A stretch of 64,000 nt of DNA from Hetaerina americana (taxonomy: Eukaryota; Arthropoda; Insecta; Odonata; Calopterygidae). Both the position numbers and the translations under genes were made by a program. The stretch is from assembly GCA_022747635.1 (NCBI GenBank), contig JAKTNV010000001.1, positions 30,359,990-30,423,989 of the forward strand, written 5' to 3'. Position 1 is the stretch's first letter. Every line of letters begins with the position of its first letter. The notes beneath the pieces were generated by a model. That model was not told where the DNA came from, did no database searches, and saw only the letters and a program-made list of their open reading frames with translations. Positions 36,421 to 49,790 of this stretch are shown piece by piece.

Positions 36421-36700
36421 TTAGTAGTAGTATTTAAGGGGGCGACCGACAGCTGAGGTCATTTGCACCATAGGGGATGGACAGGAAAGGATGAAGGGTG
36501 AAGAGAAACCCGGCGTTGGCGTTAGCCTACTCTTAACGAAAGGCGCCAAGGGGTCCGCAGCTTAACGTCCCATCCGACGGACGGCGTACTCACTCAAAGT
36601 GCCCTCCACAAAGCACCTCGAGTAGGGATCGGGATACCTCTGAAAAATATTCAACACCGCCGGGATTTGAACCCGGACTCTCTGGGTGAGAAGCCAGTAT
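36421..36700 (-). mobile_element. SINE-2 copy e, head truncated
   Basis: The body and (TAG/TA)n tail match copies c, d and f. The tRNA-like head stops at GAAGCCAGTA, just inside the A box, where the sequence passes into TTACTATTATTATGG. The B box (reverse complement of GGGATTTGAACCCGG) is intact. Confidence 0.9.
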
Positions 36701-36878
36701 TACTATTATTATGGCCTTTAAAATGTACATCATAATATTTAACTTAAGGTAGTGAATAATAGTGCCGTATAGGTTTTAGCGAAAGCTGCTGTTCGTAGTG
36801 GTAATCGAAAGAAAAAAATTTCTTACCATGTACATGAGGAAGCCAGAGATGAAAACACAATTTTCAAGCAATCATTTC

Positions 36879-37310
36879 TCAGGAGGACAAGGTTTTGCGT
36901 GTACACATAGGTGGAATTAGGGAGAAGAAACTACGATACTGTAATTTTTTGAAGTGCTTCCCGATTGAAAAGGTGAAAAAATCATTATAAGGAGGCCGAA
37001 TTTGAAAGTATTTTACTCGTGAAACTATTTGTCCGAGGAGTTCATCTGAAACGAATGCATTCAAAGATTAATTATCTCTGGCGTATTTGAGCTTCAAGAA
37101 CATTTATAAATACGTGTAAACCACGCCTCGCGAGTGCGTGTTGGATGAAGTTAATGTACCATTAACAACATCCAACTCGTCTTCAATCTCTTTCGGTATT
37201 AAGCCTTTTAGATAGAAGTTTGTAATCACTGCACGAAACTGATTACCATCCATTTTTCTAATTAAACACAGTTTTTTATTTCCATCGACTATGGAAATGA
37301 AAACACGCAA
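36879..37310 (-). pseudogene. mariner-family transposase relic (second mariner lineage)
   Basis: The minus-strand frame 37,310-37,104 encodes KMDGNQFRAVITNFYLKGLI followed by PKEIEDELDVVNGTL. This has the layout of the N-terminal helix-turn-helix of mariner transposases (MxxxxFRAVIKxxxLKGLTPKEIxxEL). A minus-strand frame further on (37,064-36,879) contains RPPYNDFFTFSIGKHFKKLQ. That resembles the mariner PPYSPDLAPSDFFLF-LKxHLxG region with part of it deleted. The catalytic core between is missing. The N-terminal match is fairly convincing; the C-terminal one is tentative. No inverted repeats were identified. Confidence 0.5.
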
Positions 37311-37589
37311 TTGACGTAACTTGAACTTAAATAGCAGTATATTGAGAGATAAAAATTACGAAAAGCAAACCTTTTCCGATACTACCAATGCCTTTTCTTG
37401 GTTTTTTAAAAGACTTATTGAAGGACCTACGTACTTACAGATTTTTTAAGAAACGACGGAACAACGACTGTGCATCAGTTGGTTGTGATAACATTTTTCA
37501 TTGTGATTTTTTCCTCATGATAACCCCCTCGTGGCGTTTTTCACCGTAGAGTTGGTCACCAGCATTCCAGACGTCTTGCTCTTCTTCAC

Positions 37590-38540
37590 GACATGCAATG
37601 GTCACCCAAACGCTGAGCGCACCCATTAATTTGCTTTGCTAGGATGGATGGGCCAAACCGGTGGATGCATCGGCGACGCGCACCGAGGTGCATCCGGCCC
37701 TGTGTTTCCTACGCGGCGCCCCGAGGGCCGCTCAGGTTGATCGACCCCCAAGGGGACCTTCCCCAACAACAGACTGCCGTATCCGGCCAGAAATCTTCCC
37801 TCCACTCCCTCCCTGACCTCCTACCACCTCCACTTTACTCCCGAGGCGGGATTCGGAGACGCGGGAAATGGCATCCTTTGTACCCCTGAACAACCAACCA
37901 TCCGCGCACCCGACCCCATTAATTTTCCCACCACTCACACACCTACTTCCGCTGCGATACAAAATCCGAAACGCTGTCTCGCAGGTTATATACCATCTAC
38001 TTACGGGCATGCATGCACTCGACACGAGCACTTTTCCTCCTCTCCCGTCTCTGTTATTGCCTCGCGTGTTCATGTGTGGTTGAATGTGTGCACCCGCCTC
38101 TCTCTCTCTTTCCCTTACCACACGTCCTCCTTCACCCTTTCGCTTGTTTCCTCTTCTCAAGTCCCGGAGCGGATTAAGAGCATCATCACCATTCCGCCGT
38201 TGTTGATCACCAGATTGAAAAATTAATCCTACTTTTCGAGGACGGGGTGTCGGGCGGGAGTCAGTTTTGCCGTCAGCGCGCAAGCCGTAATTGCCGGATA
38301 ACCGGGTCTCCCTCCGAGAGAGACTTCTATTAAGAAAATGCGGAGACGCAAAAAAATTTACTCACTCTTGGGGAATAAACCACGTACGCATGATTATCCT
38401 CGCTGTTTCTTCCTCGCCACCGGTCGTCCTCTCTCGGCGGGGTTCATTCCTTCCTGCGCCGGTATCTCTCATCCCTTGTGCAAGTGACGCTTACTCCCTC
38501 CATCTCCACGGCAGGTGCGTTCCGAGACTCTTGTGGCTTC
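37590..38540. other. G+C- and CpG-rich segment
   Basis: This segment contains a 183-codon minus-strand frame (38,283-37,732) rich in Arg, Gly and Ser, plus overlapping plus-strand frames. No domain or family is recognised. A CTCTCTCTCT run lies near 38,100. As with the patches at 21.5 and 27.8 kb, overlapping frames in GC-rich DNA are weak evidence for a gene. It may be an island with a regulatory role. Confidence 0.4.
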
Positions 38541-39967
38541 GCGAACAGGTTGAAAGGATGAATTGCCTGTGGGAACATTCGGCGAATAACCATTAATTGG
38601 CACTTTCGATTCAACTTGCCAATGGTTTGGGTGAGGTGAATGATTAAATAAAAATTAGCAGCGTATATTCTTGTGTAATCGCTATTTGGTCCTCTGTAGC
38701 GAAGAGTGGAACTCAAACGAGGCGTCACTGGAAGATAATGCTAACTATCACTTGTGCACGAGATGAATATTAATGATCTGTTTGTAGAGCTGAGAGATTT
38801 AATGATACACAATGAAGACAATGAGAATTAAATTCAAATGCAACAGCAAAACATAGCTACTTCCCACAGTTTTCCAATGCATTATACTGATAGTATTTTA
38901 AAACACGATCTTCTGCGCATAACTAATAGCGGCAAACACTACTCGCATGTACATAAGGAAGCGGTTCTAAACATCTTTATACATGGAGTTCACTTTTCTA
39001 CGGTTTTGAGATATTGGCGATAGGAACAGCAGAGGAAAGACTAGAAGCGGTGGAGATGGTGGAGGAGAGTCATAAGAATGGATGAAAATGAAATCGATCG
39101 ACAAAGTGACGAATAAAGAAGTGCTTCTAAGTGTAGGTGAAGAGAAAAGCCTTAAGGAGGACTTTTAAAAGAAGGAGAGGGAAACTATTTGAGCATAAAA
39201 TGAAGCGCGACAGTTTACCGAAGACCATACCTGAAGTAAACTTATAAGAGAAGAATGACAGAGGAAGAAATTACTAAAAGCTGATGATGGGAGAGATCAA
39301 CGCATGGAAACAAATACAACTACATCTACATTGTACCCTGAAAGTCACTGCTTGGGTGACAGTGTTTCAATACTAGGCATTCAACATAAAATATTAAGTT
39401 TTCCTTAATCGCAATAATTGTTTATAAATACGCAAAATAATTTTTAAAATTGAGAAAATGTTAATTACAGCATTATTCTCTATAAAAGTGAAATAAATCT
39501 ATACGCATGCGAGATGTAGTGCAAGAAACAAGAAGAAAAATTAACTAAAATTATACGAAATATTGACTTCATATTAGGCTACTTGTAATGAAAAAGAAAA
39601 ATACTATTTCTTCTTTCAGTGTTGCCGTTAACATTTGTTGTGATCCCTCATCGTCCGTGGGAAAAATACATAATGGAGAATGAAGAGTTTGGAAGTGTAC
39701 AGGGAAGCTTGGAGAGCTGCAAGCCAATCTCCGGAATGATAACCCATGAAAATGATCCTCCGCGTTCCGCTAAATGTCAGGGATCGCTCTTAGGTCGTAG
39801 ATTCACACCGCACGATTGTGAGTCAAACGTTTGTCATTGTTTCCTGCTCACGTCATTTTCCTACGACCTTGTTGCCTTTCCACGCGCTGACTAACATGCT
39901 CTAATTTTCTCCTACTCTTACCAGCTGTAAAGGACAACTGACTTGAAAATACTTATAACACTCTCGG

Positions 39968-39995
39968 AACAAGCAGTTGTTGGCAACTGCTTGTT
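39968..39995. repeat. perfect 12-base hairpin
   Basis: AACAAGCAGTTG and CAACTGCTTGTT are exact reverse complements separated by TTGG. It lies just before the first copy of a duplicated 125-base segment. Confidence 0.9.
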
Positions 39996-39999
39996 TCTG

Positions 40000-40124
40000 T
40001 TACTTGGTTCTGCACTTCAGCATTTTCTCTTTTTCCTTGGCACCCCGAAGTCCGCGATCATTTTCAATGCCAACACAATAGAAAAAATCCACATGGCATG
40101 GCTACGGAAAATCAATACCTCAGT
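40000..40124 (+). repeat. diverged direct repeat, copy 1
   Basis: This segment shares ACTTCAGCATTTT, TTTGGCACCCCGA-like and CAATGCCAACACAATAGAAA blocks, and an ATCAATACCT end, with 40,613-40,728 in the same order. It belongs to none of the named SINE or LINE families here. Confidence 0.75.
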
Positions 40125-40606
40125 GTTGAAATGTGGCGTTACTACAGTAACTAAAGAAAGGGCCTATTTTTCTCTTTGTTTACTCACTCCCTTGTCCACG
40201 TGTACACAGTCCAACCCGTTAACCCCCTTTTCCAATATATTTATCTGATAAAATGGTACTTGCGCCATCTGATATCCGCCGGAAGTTCTGCATTACGTGG
40301 TACGGTATAATGTCAATCAAGTCAATGCTTCTTTTACATTTTATGAATCCGGCATTCGTGGTTGAGAGGTATCGTTGTTTAACTTGTATGGCAATAGATA
40401 AAACTGTATTTAAACGTCCATTCGAATGAAATGGGAGGTGTACTTCTACGTACAAGAAGAAGCAGAGTAGCTTTCAAATACTAGTGCATTAATAGTTAGA
40501 ACAAATATTTGGTAGCTGAGGAAAGTCTAAGGGAAAGGGTATTTTTCGGTACTATCTTACTGCCGCTAGTTGATAGTATCGTATGAATTTGTTGATAATA
40601 TTCACG

Positions 40607-40730
40607 CTTGCTGTTCTGTACTTCAGCATTTTTACTATTTCCTTTGCACCCCGATGACTGCGGCCATTTCTCAATGCCAACACAATAGAAAAAAGCAATC
40701 TGGCATAGCTGCGCTGTATCAATACCTGAG
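40607..40730 (+). repeat. diverged direct repeat, copy 2
   Basis: This is the second copy of the 40,000-40,124 segment, about 605 bases downstream in the same orientation. Matches include TGTACTTCAGCATTTTTACT, GCACCCCGATGACTGCGGCC, CAATGCCAACACAATAGAAA and TATCAATACCTGAG. Confidence 0.75.
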
Positions 40731-40739
40731 ACTGGATTG

Positions 40740-43700
40740 CATCCGCAAGCTTTCTGTTGGCGAATGAATGGCTCTGGCTGGATACAGGCAGTTTCCGTTC
40801 ACCAATGCATATACATACGTCAGTATGGAAAGTGTGCTTTCAGAATCAACCTTATCTTGGTAATTTTTAAAGTTTAATTAGATACAACAATATTTTTCCA
40901 GGAGAAGAAAAAAGATGTTGAAAAAGAAGACACCAGGAAAATGCGTGACGGTAAAAAATGAGTGTATAATGAACGTTCATAACCCTGAACTTTCAAATGA
41001 TCACTTAAGGAATCACTACAACACGCTGCTTTGGTTATAATATTAGTACTCAACGTCATGTTGAGACATAACCCGACTTGGACGAACCGAGCAGCTTCCT
41101 TCAAAATTGTTCGATTATCTGGTTACGCCTATGTAGCGCTGCAATTTATGGTTAGCATTTACGGTCGACATCAACAGGTATATTTAACCCCTCTACACCA
41201 TCCTTGAGCCTTTTTTGATTGAGCCTGCATCCACACGCAATCAGGCGGAGTGGAAAATTACGATGCTTAACTGTTTTCATAGACACTCAAAAGGTTTGGT
41301 TTTACCGGAGACTGCGTTGTCTTAGAAACGGAGCGTTAACCTCAGGAGAAACAAATTTATGGATGGATAGATTACAGGGGAGATTTCTGGTGTTTATCAA
41401 TGATCGCTCTCCGTCGAATTATTTTCACTAATGAGAACAGCAAACGGTTAAATATTTCCTCTTATCAATATTTGAAGATAAAATTGGTTTCCATAAGGGA
41501 TTCTATTGAAGGTAAGATTTGAGAAAAATTATCGTCTTATTAAGGTATCAATCTTTCAAGGATATTCAGAGGAATACACTATTACTCGTATATTGATTAT
41601 TTTAAGGTCCGTGATTGCTATTTGGCTTATTAAAATTTATGTCACTAATCGTACGTTTAGGCTAATCCATCTCGAATAAAACCTGATTTTCCATTTTACA
41701 GAGTCATAACTTAGTCATGCCACGGCTATCTACATGTTTTAATGGTTTTACCTACTTTAAAGGTTTAAAGGCCTACAAGACTTACATGAACAGGTTGTGG
41801 GAAGTATCCGTCAACTTACTTTTTCACATTATTCATGGGACTTGGAACATATTTTGTCAAAAAGAAGTCTAGTGGCGTCAAATTTTTAATTATCAATCTT
41901 CCAAATGATAGTGCAAATTCTATCTCAATGTTTGTCTAATATTCATCTTTTACCCTGATGAATGACTTGATATTTTACTATGGTGCCGTCACATCAAATG
42001 CTTGCAATATCATATGAGTAAAATGGAAAAAAATACACCTATACCGGTTGCTGACGGAATTTTATAACGATCATGGTTACCTTTGCGAATTTGTGAGGAA
42101 AAACAGACTTCTCATATTGTCTGAATAAGAAACAGAAATTTAAAACATCGGAACAACTGGACTACTAACGGCTAATTAATGTGTAACGCTTTTTGGATGC
42201 TGCTACAATTTGTTGCGTTGAAATATTTTTTCGGAAAGTGTCAAATGAAACTTAGTGATTCCCATCACTGACTGCGTATTAATTCATTTAGGGTCCTCAC
42301 GCCAATAAAACTTAGATTTCACGTGTTCTGCGCTCTATGGAAACAAATTTCTAGATTTAAAAATCTCGATATTTTGGTCAATTGATCGATATTGACATCT
42401 TTGGAATACATATAATCCTTCACGATGATAAAAATTATTTTTGTAGCTTTCTGCGTGTGAAGTTAATTATTTTCTTAATTGAATTAATTATTTTATATAA
42501 TTGAATAATGTCTGGAGGAAGCAGACTTTCATTTCAGAGCGAGAGGTAATTTTGGATTGAAATAAATTAGTCCCTAACTTCCAACATGTTTCTCCTAGTG
42601 TTTTTGACCTTAATATAATTCTCTAGAGCGGCAACCGTTTACTATTGAACGATCACTTTGAGCGGAACGGTTTCCTCTCCGAAATGTCAAGGGTCGTATC
42701 CTGAACGTAATATTTTTTCTTTCTTCTTACCGGATAATAACTAAGCATAAGCTCACTCACGGTTCTCTCAATTACTCGTGAGATAGCCATTGCGCTTGTT
42801 AATCGCATAAGTTGATTCGTCGAAAGATTAGACTTTTGAAAAATTATTTTTATCAAGTCTGACTTTTATAGTGAAAGTCGTCTTCGTGTGTTAAAACTTG
42901 AGATATGCTATTTTAGCTTTTATATAGCTAGTCAAATTTGACTTATTATCAGCACCATCAGCCAAACGCTCACTGCTGATACTTCTGAGAAACCATTTCG
43001 GTTCGTTAATGGCTCCTTGGTAACCTCTCATCACCGCAATTTCTAAGCACCCAGGAAAACTACCATGCAAATTTTAGTATTATGGTTTTATTTTTGAAAT
43101 GTATCGTAAAACATGTTAAACGGCATCCATATTTACAGAATCTTAGCATATTTATCATTTAGTACACCCCTAATTTTTTAGTATTGCTTCAGATATAAAT
43201 TGCCAAGTTTGTTTCCGCTACCATCTCATTCTTTAGGATAAATAGTGGATTTAATAACAATTTAATTATAAGGATGAGCGCTTCCTTATAATTAATATAT
43301 TATTATTCACATGCTTTACAATTCAAGAAACGTAATAATAGAAAAATGGATAGGATTTCCTGCTGTTGCGCCTTGAATGATTTATTCATCTTAATACTTC
43401 TAAAAATAGTCTTCTCCTTCTTGTTGGATTAGCAGCTTGTTTTTTATCAATTTATTATACTCACTAATATTTCTTTCTATCCCTTTCAAGGTTGCACAAC
43501 ATTTCGTTTTTCCTTCTGGGTCTTCCTCTCTTAAATATTAACATGTTGTCTTTCTCTCTTTTTATCAAATTATTCCACATCTTTCTTCGCTATTTAGTTC
43601 AATTATATGTAGATGTTAATTTACATTTATCCCTTATATTATTATTATCGATTATTCGACACCTAGTTCTTCAAAGTTTTATCTGAGGATCAAAATTTCG

Positions 43701-44250
43701 GTTTTTATATTCATCTATCTGTGTATGCTGTTATTACTCTAGCTAAATCATAATATTTATGCAAAGGAAATCTTTAACAGAACCTAAAAACGATGTGAAA
43801 AAAAATGTTAAAAAATAATAAGATCATTGAGAAAGTGGTATAAAATGCGTATGTAGAGTGAAAATAAGCTAGTGTATGCCACACCTAGGAGTGAAAACAC
43901 AAATTGATAAGGTCAACATAGTATCAGGTGCTCTAAACGAGTAGTATATAGGATTAAGTGCATAACAAAAGAAACAAAAAATCTAATATATAAAACCAGA
44001 ATTATATCAATAAAAATATATTGTTACTGAAACAGTGAGTGTGAAACATAAAACAAGTTTGATATTTATCTAAATGAGAACTCATAAGATTTAGAAGGAG
44101 AGTTTCCTACCTCTTCCTTTTACGTTACTCTAATCCTTTTCTTGTCACAAGAAATATAACAAAACTGTAATGAGAATTAAATCAAAACTTTGCGGTTTCA
44201 CTATTAAGTTTGAGTCAAGGCACTGGGATTAAAACAATTGTACTCTCCTA
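40740..44250. other. intergenic sequence, nothing recognised
   Basis: AT-rich with scattered CpG. Open frames are short, and no exon or repeat family was identified. Confidence 0.45.
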
Positions 44251-44251
44251 C

Positions 44252-44318
44252 TGAAACCACTGCCTGTGGTTTCAACGTTGACACGGTATTATCGCATTGC
44301 GATAATACCGTGTCAACG
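44252..44318. repeat. two adjacent perfect hairpins
   Basis: The first hairpin, 44,252-44,274, is TGAAACCAC - TGCCT - GTGGTTTCA. The second, 44,276-44,318, has two exact 21-base arms (CGTTGACACGGTATTATCGCA and its reverse complement) around a single T. They are one base apart. Function is unknown. No open frame or terminator-like T run follows. Confidence 0.95.
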
Positions 44319-47300
44319 AATCACGAATATCCTTTTATCAGAATGGCTTGCTAATGCCGTCCTAACGTGTAGTCCTCGATTGTTGGCTAAAAGAATTTTT
44401 CCGGAAAAGTGAAACGGTTTTAATAGTACTCACAAAGCAGTTTAAATTGAATTTGCATCCCAGTTACTCGAAGGATAAGACTAGCACGGAAACAAGAATA
44501 AAATGGGTCCTTATGTCCAGATGGGGTTTGAATAATCCTCGTGTGGACATATCCAAATGAGGATTCTATAGGATTGAAGGAAACTGCGTATTGTGCTGCT
44601 ACCTGTTCTCCGGTGAGAAAGCTTGCACTTGAAACACAGTTTAACCTCAGAATTTTGCAATTTTTTGGGAGGAGGAGAAAAGGTTTTCATCAAGAAATCC
44701 GTCTACCGTGGAGGAAGGTCGCATTCATGGAGCGGTCGATTTGTTAGCGTTACAGAAGGCGCCTGGGTACCAAACGTGTCTCTCCTCAGGGTCTCGAGCA
44801 AAGCCATATTTGATTTGGAAGGAAGGATGGGATGGGGGGACGAGGATGAAGGGGAAAATGAGCGGAAGGAGCTGTGAGACTCATAGGGTAATAAAAGAAG
44901 TCGGGTTCTAAGCTCTTTATTAGCGCGGATTTTTGCGACGCCACTCTCTCCAAGGGACAAAAAATGTTTTTACAGTCTTTCAGGACGGCGGACGGAGGAC
45001 TTCTTCATTCCTCTCCCTACCTCTCGCACCCACCTTCCACCCACTACACGGTCGCGTTAAAAATTTTCCAGACTCCCGCTGAATGATCGAGACGACGGTG
45101 CACCCCTTTATTTACGAGAGACAGTTTATGGGTTTAGGAAATGCTCGCGTTAAATAGAAATTTTGCTACACTGCCGCGGATTTCTTAGACCAATTTCGGA
45201 TTCTCCTTCTTTATAATTCTCTCGGTTTTCAAAGCAGAAAATTGCTTGTGGAATGGCGAGGAAAAAACAAGATTATCATCATTGTTTTTCGAAGTATTAT
45301 GGCATGTGTATTTCGAAAGTGTTCGGTTACAGTCGTAAAAGATATTGGTCTATGGTGTGTCCGACCCTCTATTGAGGAAATAGTTGACATTTGAGTTAGT
45401 TACATAATTAAGAGAGCTAATCAATTTAATAGAAGTAAGTAGCAAATCAGTGGAACTTCTGAAAATAAAAAAAATAAGATTAATCTTAAAAAACTTTCAG
45501 AAGTGGAACTTCTGAACATGAAGAAGCTAAAGTATTAAAATAAAAATAAACCCATTCTGAAGTGAATCAAAAAGGGACTATTTTTGACTTCGATGGAAGT
45601 TTCGTAGTTTTTAACGGTTGTGCAAGGTAACGTATGAAAGTGTCAGGAGCTACTTAGTGACATAGCTTAAAATTGGAATTAAAATAAGTAAGCGTAACTT
45701 TATATCCTGCAAGCCACATCCAGGGAATTTGGAAGAGCCATGATTCCACATCAGACATGCCATATCAAAATCAAGTATTCGAATGATGTTCACAGTATGC
45801 TGCTTTTTCCTATACTTTCAGTAGCTGAGGAGCTTTTGATGGGTATTGAATGATTGAGACCGAGCATAGAGCATGCAAAGTGTATCACTTTATTAACCCA
45901 CCGGCTTTTGTTGGACTACATTCAAACGATATTCTTAGCAATCAGTTTTCTGTTTCCCTCCCGAGAAATCGCCGCATAAACAAAGCGAGTGCTCACCATA
46001 CGCCCACCAGTCTATCTCATTGATCGCCGGGGCGGGAGCCGACCTTTGCCGCCGGCTACTTCACCGAATTTGTGTGCGTACGAATGCATAACGAACGAGA
46101 TGCCATTGCTCACCCCTCGTAGACACCTCGTGAGGGAGACCGTGCAGCTTGCCCGACGCAAGAAGGCCGTTGATCTCCGGCAGCGTTTTATTTTTCTTAT
46201 TTTCATGGAGTCAAAAAAGCCTCTTGCGGAAGTTATCGATCAAAACAGGTCTGTTCGTATATGCACACTTTTATTTCTTCTCATCTTCGACTGCGCGAGA
46301 GGAATTGTTGCATGATTAATGAGAATGCTCGTAGATCTCGCCGTGAGAACATCACTTTATACTCAAGCGAATATCGTTCGTTCCTGTGAATGGAGCACTA
46401 AAGACATGGGCGATAAAGCTTCGGTACATTTTGGATGCTGGAGAAGTGAAACTCTAAAAAGATGCGTGAATTGGATTTCCTGTTTTTACTCGTGTAAATT
46501 TTTCAGTCGCCAAAAAAATAGATTGGAAACATAATGGTGTTATTTTGATGATATGTGAAAAATCTATTTTGTGCTTCAAATAAGAATTTGACCGCTTCAA
46601 ATAATCATATGAAATTCGTCGTAAGTTTTCTATTGAGGCATTTTCAGGAATCCTGTTTTCCATAAACCGTCTTATATCTCTGAAACATTTCGCTCAAGCA
46701 GTTCATCTCAAATTCGTTTTTGTAAACGATACAGATATTGCTGCACCATGATGATATTTTGTTGAAAATTATGGCTCGATAAAAACTGATCTCTAATTAA
46801 TTTAAAAATGAAATATCCAAGGACGAGACACCGCAAATATCTGCAACCCTTAAATAAAAATAAAACACATGATGGTGATGATGGCTCCAGTATTTTGACC
46901 CATGTCCTTCAGTCCTCCAATAAACGCTGACCATTATTAACAATAACAATCAAAATATTTCGCTGTGCAGGCAACACGTTGCTCTTTGAAGGATTTAGGT
47001 TTGAGGAGCAGAGTTGTTAATTTAGGTTTAGCTATACCTAAAACAAAAGTAAAAAGATATCGGTCAGCGTGTGCTGCAGTGTATCTAAGCATAGAAACTT
47101 CTGTAATTATGTTGGAGTACAGTCTTCGTAAAAGGCCTCGAAATTATAACGTATGAAAATATTGCTTTTGTAATTTTTAAGGATTCCTTAAGAAATCTAA
47201 AGGAATCAAGATGCGTTTAAAATTCTGAAATAAATAGCATTTTTACAGAAAATCGATAATACGATTAAATTAGCCAAATACAAGGTTCTAGGAACCCTCG

Positions 47301-49790
47301 TGTGTATAAAAACAATTGAAAAGGTATGGAAGTGAGAAATCACTCAATGAAAACCCAGCGGTTATTATTTTTTAAAATTCAAATGCGGAATTAGTGGATT
47401 CATCTGCCGCAGCATCTTGTGGTTAAATACATACTCCTACTAAAAGTTGTATTGTCCCTACATTTATCAGAATGCGTACCGCTACATGTTTTCACTTATT
47501 AGTTAATTTTTCCTTCAATATGTATTTCCATCGAATGGACGCAAAAATACCTATTATTGGAATTGAAAGTACGTTTCATACATCCTGAAATAGTTACATA
47601 TACTACTGCTGAGCGAAATGTTTTGTTTAAGTTTCGCCGCCCAGCAGCTAACAAATTGAGACGCTCTCAAGTTTCGGCTAGGAGATTAACATAACAGGGG
47701 TTATTAAGTGCCTCGTGACGCCACAGAGGATTCGTATTTCGTCTCCCTAATTCAATATTTGCATTACTACCAGGTTTAATTTCTGATTCCAATTCATCAT
47801 AGATTTGTGTGTTTTGAAATATTAACTTTAGAGTCATAAAGCAATAAATGTTCTCTGAAACAACAATTAAGATAGAAGGGAGAGTGACCCCACTAACTGA
47901 AGGAAGGAGGAATTATATTATAATTGAAGCCGATTCTTCGTGTATCCATTTCCATATTTATTTATTTATCGCACGAATACGAAGAATAGGTTTAAACATT
48001 TTACTTTTAATGTTTGAGAAACGTTTATCGGCAGAAAATGAAAATGAACATCTTAGTCAAAAACTTATGCGACGGATTTTTAAGTTACTCGGTGGAAAAA
48101 TAGTATTATAATGGGCATAATTATTTCGAATGGAAATATTTGAATGATTATCCGGATGAAACAAGTTAATGTGCTCCTCAGGTTCTGCAGGAGATAGATA
48201 TCTACGCAGATATATCCAGAACACTTATTAGAAAGATTGTAAAAAAACTTAAGGATTTAATTAGCCTGCGACCAATTAAGATAAACATCACCTACTTCTA
48301 AATTACACTGAATATATTGAACAGAATAGAATTGATGAATTTTCAGTCTCTAGCTACTTGTAATTTACGAGAGCCCGGGATCTGGTTTCAAAAGATATTC
48401 CCCGATCATTAAACTTTATAGCTTGTTTGCCGCCATGTAGAATCATCACTGACTTTCAGGAAGTAAAAACTTGCTTCTTTCAGTTCACGGAAATGAAACT
48501 GGTTCCAGCATGAAGTTAGCTTACACGGGCTCGCCGAAAGTTTTCGCTTTTCCCGTCAAGGTTTGGGGCCTACGCTACCACAATGAAACTCCAATCGCCG
48601 TCAGATTAAAAACTCTTTCGTGAACAATTAATAAATCTACGGAAATGTTTTTCCTAATTAAAAGTGCCAATTGGATTCTAGATGCCCTGAGTGCCACCGT
48701 CGTGTATTTTAAGATGAGTTTAAACCTGTCTGTGAGCAAATATTTAATCTTCTACATATCAGTTTTCGAATGCTCCTTTCATGAAACTGTTACATGCAAA
48801 CCAACAGCGCAGTAGATTTTTTCAGCGTGCAAACTTTATATAAAAAATAATAATTCCTTGCTCAGATGTCCTTCCTTGGATTTATTATTCTCAGAAAGTA
48901 TATATTTGTGAGCGAGATAACTAGAGAGAAGGATTGTAGCGATCGAACTATTACGATACATGTCAATGAAAATCGTCAAACCTATGTGTGTGGGAATACT
49001 CCGAGTTGAGTTTTCAACGTCCTTGGGTAGAATTTAGTTCATGATCACCTTTCCTTTTGGGGTCCCCAGGCAGATAGAAAACAGTGTTGGTATGCGAAAT
49101 ACAGATTTGTGACCTCTTACTGGGAATTAGCGGTTCGGTCATCGTGCCATTTACGAACTGCTTCTCATGAATAATTACCGTTAAGAGTGGAATTGAATAA
49201 TAAATTTACGGAGAAAAAAATGAACGGCATGTTCTTTCCTGTGAAGCAGTTTGTTATGATATCGGATGGTTGCTCGACGTTCTGGAAAATGAATCATGAA
49301 TATTGATATTATTTACATGCACTAAAGAGACGCAATAAAGCCTCCATTTTAATGTAACCACGGTACAGCATTTTTCAAATGAAAAAATTTATTAATTTTG
49401 CTCTTGTTAGTGTTCTTTAGAAAAGGCTAAGGGAAACAAAAATTTATTCTTTACCACAATTTTCACGATAAGCTGGATGGTTTCTGTTCAGAGCTATTTA
49501 ATATCTTTTGGTTTCCTTAAAATTCTTCGTATTTTAGCTGTGAAATGTGAAACAAAATTATAAAATAGGCTGCATGAGGCAAATATTACATTAGTATTCA
49601 ATCTTATTTTATACCTTATATCTAAAACATTCCAGATGTGCAGAACCCAAAATCTAAATATAACTGACTCACATTTATTTGCATTAATTTAAAATTAACT
49701 ACATAAATACACTTTCATATAATTGATGTTCAGAGAAAGGCAATTACGAAATGCAAAAGTCAATTTTCTATCCTCCGTTTTACGTATACA
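44319..49790. other. intergenic sequence, nothing recognised
   Basis: GC-richer patches lie near 44,930-45,190 and 45,960-46,230; the latter carries a 108-codon plus-strand frame (45,989-46,315) with no recognised content. A hairpin TTCAGAAGT-GGA-ACTTCTGAA (about 45,498-45,518) and a repeated GTGGAACTTCTGAA lie near 45,450-45,520. No gene was identified. Confidence 0.45.

Noticed and set aside
37732..38283. 183-codon Arg/Gly-rich minus-strand frame
   Set aside because: It is the longest frame in the window but lies in GC-rich DNA with other long overlapping frames. No recognised family or splice support.
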